A DNA stretch of 64,000 bases. Origin: Effrenium voratum (lineage: Eukaryota > Sar > Dinophyceae > Suessiales > Symbiodiniaceae). Location: the NCBI GenBank assembly GCA_963377175.1, contig CAUJNA010003497.1, positions 277,501 to 341,500 on the forward strand. Direction: 5' to 3'. The notes under the pieces are model-generated. The model made no database searches, was not told the DNA's origin, and saw only the letters and a program-made list of their open reading frames with translations. Both the position numbers and the translations under genes were made by a program. This document shows, in pieces, positions 58,041-64,000 of the stretch (positions within the stretch are counted from its first letter, which is position 1; each line of letters begins with the position of its first letter).

Positions 58041-59330
58041 CTGCTGGGCGGGACCCAACAAATGTGCCCACTGGATTGGCAAGCCGTAAGTAACCGCCCA
58101 ATTTTCATCATTTTCGCTTGCTGCATGGGCGGTTCCCTGCGCCTACCGGAAATGGGGACTTGTTGTTGGCCCTTTGGGAAATGGAATCACTGGGCTGGGG
58201 TTCCTTGTAGTTTCCCTCACCAAGGTGCAAAAGGGTACAACACACAAGCCCACATCCAGGGACTCCCCTGCCAGCTCCCTGCCGTCCTTTGGTCTGGATC
58301 AGGGGAGGCCCCTAGGATAGCCGCCCTCGAAATCCGGTTCAAAAGCCGTGGGTATTTGTTACGGGACATACAAAAGAAAGAGTTCGGAAAATTAACGTAA
58401 ATGGCTGGGTTTCTAGAAAGGTAAACCTCTCAAGAAAAATCCGACTCATGGCCACGTGAACGGAGACCTGAAATCATAATTCGTCAACATCAAACGCCGA
58501 GAAGGGTTGGGAACTAAACATCGAGATTTGTCGATCCCTTGCTCAAAGCTGATTGTTGTTTGTGGGATATGGGTTAACACCCGGCCCTCTAAAGCATAAA
58601 TGTCGAAAGGCCTTTCCGACTTCGGGCCCCTCGAAGTGTAGAAACCGTCCTGCATTGGATCCGTTTCGAATCGTACGCGGAAAACAAACGACGGGTGTTA
58701 ACCTTGCCGAATAGTTCTATATCTGCGTGGCTCACTTTCTGAGTGGATTGGCCAAACTCAAACTTAAATCGGGGAACCCTCACTGAAAGCTTTGTCAATC
58801 GCTCTTCTTGTTTCAGGCGAGACCCTGGGCATATCCCTAGTATCCCGGGATGGACCCCTTTTTGGTTAGCATTTGAAGGAAACCCAACCCTTTACGATTT
58901 GGGTGTGAACCTTGAAATGGGGACCCGAAATGGAGGACGTCAGAATTCGGTGGGGCTTGTGAGGTGGTGGTTCTCTGGTATAATCCATGGCCATTTGGGC
59001 CCATTTGTGGCTTTCTTTGAGGGGGCCCAAAAATGGCGCAACGCTTTTCCTTTTCGGATTCCCTTTAATTTAACAACCAGAAAATGCTACCCTCGGAGTA
59101 AACCCATTTCAAGGTTGCTTTAAAGACACTTCCCGAATAAAACCCTTTAGGGTTTCTTAGGGGCCTCCCTTCATCCCCATGCTTCCACCAAATCAAACAA
59201 ACCCTCTTTTTTTACACGGGTCTCCCAAAAAACAGCCAAACCCATTCTGTCCGGGACCCGAAGCAAAACAACCCCAATCCCAGTCCACCCAATCCCCCAA
59301 TCCGGATCCTGACTCCGACTCCGACTCCGC

Positions 59331-59399
59331 CTGCAGCAGGGTGGACTTCTCCGGGTCCCAGCCGGGGCCCGCCCAGGTGCCCAGCAGGCTGAGGCACAC
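59331..59399 (-). CDS. E2 gene exon with the active-site Cys
   Basis: 23 whole codons, VCLSLLGTWAGPGWDPEKST then LLQ. Ubiquitin-thioester Cys in GK-VCLSLLGTW, the exact form used by UBE2O-type E2s. Acceptor CACCAG, GC donor (GCGGAG). Together with the LNPNLY exon it identifies the family. Confidence 0.92.
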
Positions 59400-59894
59400 C
59401 TGGTGCGGCTTCCGCCAGCCGCGAGCGGCGAGCGGCGAGGCGAGCGGCTCGGCGGCAAGGCGGCTCGGCTCTTGGGCCGGGGAGTCGGGCCCCGGTTATG
59501 GCGTCGATGGGAAAATGGGGGCGGGGGGGGGGGGGGTTAAACGGGAAAAACAGTATATAGGGGTTTCCGTGGAATTCGTGGTAGACCCATGTAGACCCGA
59601 AGTGGGTTTGGACTACTCGACTGCGGATTTGGTAGTTTGTTTGTTTGAGGCGTTTGGCACTTTTCTAGGGGTTGAGGGGAAACCGCCTCAGGACAACCAA
59701 AATACATTGGCAAACTTTTGGAAAAACACCCTTCAGGTCCTTCCTTCTATGACACCCTGAGTTCCTCACCCACCGGGGTGGGTAAAATCCAGCAAGTTTT
59801 TTTGTTTTTTAATTATGATGGACGCCTTTTCGGGGTTTTGGGAAGAACCTCAGTCCTCAGAAGAAACGGCCCCCACCCTTCTGTCCACTCCCAC

Positions 59895-59992
59895 TAGGTC
59901 CTCCGGTAGAGAGGTTCGAATAAGAGTGCCCTTTCTCTGAGTAGGGGAACCCTCCCCCCAGAAAGGGTAAAAGGGCACTACTGGGGGACCTA
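59895..59992. repeat. Family D inverted-repeat element, type copy
   Basis: 98 bp, TAGGTCCTCCGGTAG to CTACTGGGGGACCTA (12 of 14 paired). Internal GGGCACTACT and AGAGTGCCCTTT arms also pair. Confidence 0.82.
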
Positions 59993-60280
59993 CATTTCCC
60001 TGTCGAAATCTTCAAGCTCACCCCTTTGACCCTCCAAGCACGGGAGGTGTGTTCAGGGTTGCAACCGTAACATGGTTGTGTCCTGGCCCCCTGGGATGTC
60101 ACCCTGTAAGTCGCAGGTTTCTGTGGTAGTGGACTTCGGACCTCTTATATAAATATACAAATATCACCCCTGAACTGGTTTGGGGTTTCTGGCGTTAAGC
60201 CCTAAACGTCAAAGGTACCCAAAAAGCCCCCACAGTACCCGCCTGCCCACGTTGCCAAGCATCCTGACTGAGGGGTTAGT

Positions 60281-60477
60281 CTCACTTCCTGAGTTGGCCA
60301 AACAAGTCCGATCTTTCTATTTAGCACTAACACGGTCTTCCCCAAAGCTGACATGGCTGCGGGTCAAAAAAAGGTGCCCAAGATGGCTTGCCTCGGAAAA
60401 TGGCACCAAGGGCTGCAACCTGCGGTCCTTCGGTGGCGTTATTTTGACCCACACCATGTCCAGGACAGGAGCGTGAG
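60281..60477. repeat. Family A element interrupted by a family E element
   Basis: Left family A end CTCACTTCCTGAGTTGGCC at 60281; right end GTCCAGGACAGGAGCGTGAG after the insertion. The element ends 20 bases from the E2 exon at 60498. Confidence 0.7.
60352..60458. repeat. Family E-like element nested in family A
   Basis: 107 bp, CATGGCTGCGGGTCAAAA to TTTTGACCCACACCATG. The family A sequence resumes directly on its right. Confidence 0.78.
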
Positions 60478-60497
60478 GGCACCACGCACCCCGCGGC

Positions 60498-60545
60498 CTT
60501 GCCATCGCGGTAAAGGTTGGGATTCAGCCTTTCGCTGCTATTGAC
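60498..60545 (-). CDS. E2 gene exon, strand before the active site
   Basis: 16 whole codons, VNSSERLNPNLYRDGK. RLNPNLYxDGK directly precedes VCLSLLGTW in large E2s. Acceptor CCGAG, GC donor (GCCGCG). The phase matches both neighbours. Confidence 0.9.
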
Positions 60546-61611
60546 CTCGGCATGGAATGGGTGGTTTGCTTTTGGCCCGGAGAACATCCCAACAAGCGTG
60601 GATCATGAGGGGTGTCCGGAAGACTGGGTCAAAATCATGTGAAACCCTGCAGAGCTCTCTCACTTTTGCATAGGGTCCGAGAAAGGCCCAAAACGTGCAT
60701 CCCGTTTGGACCCCTCGCATCGGCACGGCCCACTTTGGGAAGGCGATCGGCAGCCGTAGCAATAAAGGCCAACCTTTCGCGGCCACAAAAAATGGTCCAA
60801 TAAGGAGAAACCAAAGGTCAAATAAAAAGCTGGGTTTTGGGCAAGTGAGACGATTTTTGGCGAGCCAGAGTGTGTGGGAAGAAGTGCGTCTCATAAACCC
60901 CCCCCATTTGCCCGCCAACCAAAAGGGGGTTGTAAAAAGAAGGAACCACACCGTGACACCCATTGCCCCACATCCCACCATCCCATCCAGTTGCTGGCGG
61001 CTTCCAAAGCGTGGTGTTTTGTGTCCTTTAAAGTGTCAGCAGGATTGGAGGTTGGCGCCCTGACATGCATATGCGCTTCTGAAAGTGAACTGCAACAGCT
61101 AAGATGTATCCTAACTCCATCTCATACGTCCTTTCCACTTTTGTTTGGTGGGGGATCGGTCCGCAATTGTTGGTCCGGTCTGCTTCTTGTTGGGTGCCAC
61201 TGTTCCAGGGGCTCGAAAAGCCGAAGCCTTCCATGAACCACGAAGATTCATTCTGTCCATCGGATTTTGGCAAACGCCCCCGGTTTCTCACTTCCTGAGT
61301 TCAAACTGTTGGCTTGCCGTCTTCCCGCAAAGTTTTGAAGTCCAGGAACTCAGGAGGTAAGGTTTCCTCGGTTTCCTCTCCTATGGTGGCTGCTGCGTTT
61401 TGACCGTAGCGCTGGTACGGGGTATTTAGGAGATTATGTTCAATTGATTTTCGGGGGAAGCCCAAAGGATACCAACCAGGGCACCAACCATCTTTACTTG
61501 GTTGCTGTTGACCCTCTGCAAAAAGTGAAAATATAACTTGTTGTGGGTTTCATGGACAATCCGAACTGTCTCCGAAAACCCCTCACGAAAACTTCCACCC
61601 GACCACCTCAC
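60546..61611. other. E2 gene intron
   Basis: Family A copy at 61287-61361. Otherwise featureless. Confidence 0.5.
61287..61361. repeat. Family A inverted-repeat element, short form
   Basis: 75 bp, CTCACTTCCTGAGTTCAAAC to CCAGGAACTCAGGAGGTAAG. Confidence 0.8.
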
Positions 61612-61669
61612 TTGCAGCAGGCGTGCATAGTTCGCGAAGTAGTGCACCAAGGGGGGCTCGGCAGGATAC
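61612..61669 (-). CDS. E2 gene exon, YPxxPP strand
   Basis: One base then YPAEPPLVHYFANYARLLQ. YPxxPP is the E2 fold signature after the GTPYxxxxFxF strand. Acceptor CCCAG; a clear GT donor (GTGAGG). Confidence 0.87.
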
Positions 61670-63083
61670 CTGGGCAGTGCAGAAAGACTCCAATGCCCCC
61701 GTTTTGTTCAGGGTAGTTCAGAAAGACAACAGGTTTCCATCATGGTAAATGCCTCATTTGTTAGCCAGGGGTTGACATGATACCCCAAAAACAACCTTCC
61801 CTTACAGGGTGTGTCCAAAAACACATACCAAAATGCTTGCCCAGATTTCTGTTGGCTTTTCAGCCTTTGCAGGGAAGTATGCACGCGCGCACACTCACAC
61901 ACCACACACCACACACCACACACCACACACCACACACCACACACCACACACCACACACCACACACCACACACCACACACCACACACCACACACCACACAC
62001 TACACACACCACGCACACCACACACACACACACACACCACACACACACACACACACACCACACACACCACACACCACACACCACACACCACACACTACAC
62101 ACACCACGCACACCACACACACACACACACCACACACACACACCACACACACCACACACACCACACCACACACACCACACACCACACACCACACACCACA
62201 CACACCACACCACACCACACACACCACACCACACACACACCACACACCACACACCACACACCACACACCACACACCACACACCACACACCACACACCACA
62301 CACCACACACCACACACCACACACACACACACACCTGTGCCCATCAAAAAGCCGTCCCAAGATGTTGGGAAGCTTCCAGAAAAATATCAAGCTCCCTCTT
62401 CCATCGTTCAGCCCATCCGGTTGGTTCAATCAAGTGGGGCGCAATGCACAAATGGCCTTCTTGACGAAGGAAGTCCACCCAAATAGATCTGCCTCCTCTC
62501 TCATATCGCCATGGTAGCGCGTCACATGGACCCAGTCTCAATCTGATACAGGTCAGAGGGGGACAAATTGGCCGATGGGAGGGTTGGGGTTAAGCCTTGG
62601 TCTTTACAGATTGACATCCAAATAGATCCCCCTTTGATCCTACGCTTGTCAGCCCAAAGAGACCCCCTGGAAATGGTCCCCAAAAGGAACCCCATAGACC
62701 CTAGCAGTCGCTAATAGCCCCCATTGGGATTGGGGGACCCCTATTGGGGGGTCGTTGACAACCATGGGATTTGGGGACCCAAGTTTGGACGGATCAAATG
62801 GTACCAGCGTCCTTGAGAACGATGCGATGCCCAGCCTCAAACGCCATTGTTTGGGTGGCCGATTCTGAGAAAACCTCCCGCTTACGGGGGGGCAAAAAAA
62901 ACAATGAGAAACCAGAGGGGTCTGCAGATTTTCGCCGGATGCATGATTCGACCCTTCTTCTTTTATTTGGTAAGTGCTTGCTGCCATAGGGATCCAGATC
63001 AAGCGACGGCGGATCGGATGCTCGAGTAAAAACCTCCCTTGCCAGTCAGACAGGTCAACAGTCCCGATCTCTGAGCACCAGGC
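61670..63083. other. E2 gene intron with a large CACAC array
   Basis: The only marked feature is the array at 61878-62335. Frames across it are repeat artefacts. Confidence 0.65.
61878..62335. repeat. (CACAC) minisatellite
   Basis: About 460 bp of CACACCACAC and CACACA variants, with a higher-order block near 61990-62030 repeated near 62090-62130. Confidence 0.95.
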
Positions 63084-63151
63084 TGGGGAGACAGCGCCAA
63101 GTCGAAGAAGAAGGGCACATCCGCGTAGGGGGTGCCTGGGGGCCCCACCAC
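63084..63151 (-). CDS. E2 gene exon, GPPGTPY strand
   Basis: VVGPPGTPYADVPFFFDLAL then SP and two bases. GPxGTPYxxxxFxFDxxxP is the central beta sheet of large E2s. GC donor (GCCTGG); joined to the next exon it reads LSPQYPAEPP. Earlier exons of the gene should lie to the right of this or beyond the window. Confidence 0.87.
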
Positions 63152-64000
63152 CTGCGCGCTCCGACACCGATTTCTCAGAGGTAGCCCAGCAACCTGCCAA
63201 TGCTCAACAAGAGATGAAGTCCAGAAAAGCAAGAGGAGACTAAACATAAGTCCAAGAAGCATCACTTCAGGAGGAACTTCAGCTCACAAGCCCCCAAGCC
63301 GACTCTGACTCTTGCGTGGAAGGCGCGAGTCCCCTGAAGTTTCTCCAACACAAATCACCACCCCGGAATGAACGCCTTGTTCCCATATTCAAAATCCCAG
63401 GTACCGTGGTATAAAAACATCCTTTACAGGATTGAGGAGCAAAGACTTTGGAGGTGCTGGAACAGGACATGGACAAATTGGCCCCCACTCCCCCAGGTAT
63501 TTATGTCCAACCACTGACGGGCTCGCTATTGACTAGCCGCATCTATACTCGAGCCCAAACATTCAAATTGGTTTGTGAAGGACGAAGCCAAGATCAAGTC
63601 ATGATCCTCTGAGAATCGTGTGTTAGTCAAGTGGAACCAAGGTAAGCTACAGGTAACCAGACAAAATTGCTCAAAATGCTAGCACTAGACAAACACCATT
63701 CCAATGCGATCTGGTAGGTGGGTCTTGTTTCATACCGAATAAGCAAGCTTAACACATCGGAACATGAATTAGGGGACCGAATCGGGGTGTTTCAGCGGAA
63801 TCCGAATCGGGAAGTTGCCGGGCGCCTTCCTTGACTGTGTCCCAAATAGGGCGGACAGCCTTGAAAGCCGCCGTCCGTCCATGTTCCAAAATGAGAGTGC
63901 TCCAACAATGCGAGCCGCATATTCGTTGTGTTCCGTGCCCCAAACACACCCATGGATCGTTCATGTCCTATGGTCGTCAAGCCCCCCCCCCCCCCCCACA
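63152..64000. other. E2 gene intron or upstream exons, unresolved
   Basis: 63780-63960 is open in three minus-strand frames (for example FGARNTTNMRLALLEHSHFG) and may hide an exon, but no E2 motif fits. A poly-C run closes the window (63981-63998). Confidence 0.35.

Larger units (their letters stand above)
59400..60497. other. E2 gene intron with nested repeats
   Basis: A GGCGAGC-type GC-rich run near 59420-59470, poly-G at 59519-59536, family D (59895-59992), and a family A element carrying a family E element (60281-60477). Confidence 0.65.

Noticed and set aside
59400..59480. GC-rich GGCGAGCGG run considered as an extension of the active-site exon
   Set aside because: It lies upstream of a good CACCAG acceptor and is internally repetitive.
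61777..62517. Long open frames on both strands across the CACAC array
   Set aside because: All six frames are open only because the repeat lacks stop codons. His/Thr-Pro and Cys/Val-Trp repeats are artefacts.

Overview
The window looks like nuclear DNA of a dinoflagellate, most likely close to Symbiodiniaceae. No species-diagnostic gene is present, so this is inference. It rests on four things seen in the sequence: host genes cut into many very short exons, introns that often start with GC or GA as well as GT, dense small inverted-repeat elements in the introns, and a Ty1/copia retrotransposon. All recognised coding sequence lies on the minus strand, as expected for dinoflagellate unidirectional gene arrays.

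Right part (about 64 to 49 kb): at least ten exons of a large-class ubiquitin-conjugating enzyme (E2; UBE2O/BIRC6 type). The gene enters from the right edge. The exons, read from high to low coordinates, rebuild the E2 fold in order, including the active-site Cys exon. Middle part (about 46 to 37 kb): short, mostly phase-0 exons of unknown protein, several of them charged and coiled-coil-like. They could be the 5' part of the next gene or a separate gene. Around 31.6 to 32.7 kb is a broken fragment related to a domain carried by the retrotransposon.

Left part (about 31 to 0.9 kb): exons of an EF-hand/CAMK-like protein kinase gene. One good EF-hand loop and one degenerate one lie upstream of the kinase domain. 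Kinase subdomains I, II, III-IV, V, VIa, VIb-VII, VIII and IX follow in order at 23.0, 22.65, 21.75, 20.4, 19.6, 18.4, 2.9, 1.67 and 0.92 kb. The catalytic Lys, HRD, DFG and APE motifs are all present. The gene runs off the left edge.

A complete copia-type element (6511-17323, minus strand) sits in the kinase intron between the DFG and APE exons, in the same orientation as the gene. It has near-identical LTRs, a 6-bp target duplication, a polypurine tract and a candidate primer-binding site. Besides gag, protease, integrase, reverse transcriptase and RNase H it carries two extra parts. One is an upstream reading frame with a HAD-superfamily-like domain. The other is a domain between integrase and RT with a faint methyltransferase-like signature. 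Its frames are broken by about eight apparent single-base shifts and one in-frame amber codon. A short intronless frame for a secreted protein lies in the same kinase intron. At least five families of 75-110 bp inverted-repeat elements fill the introns, one copy nested inside another. Exon boundaries were found by eye from frame, phase and splice dinucleotides, and need RNA evidence.
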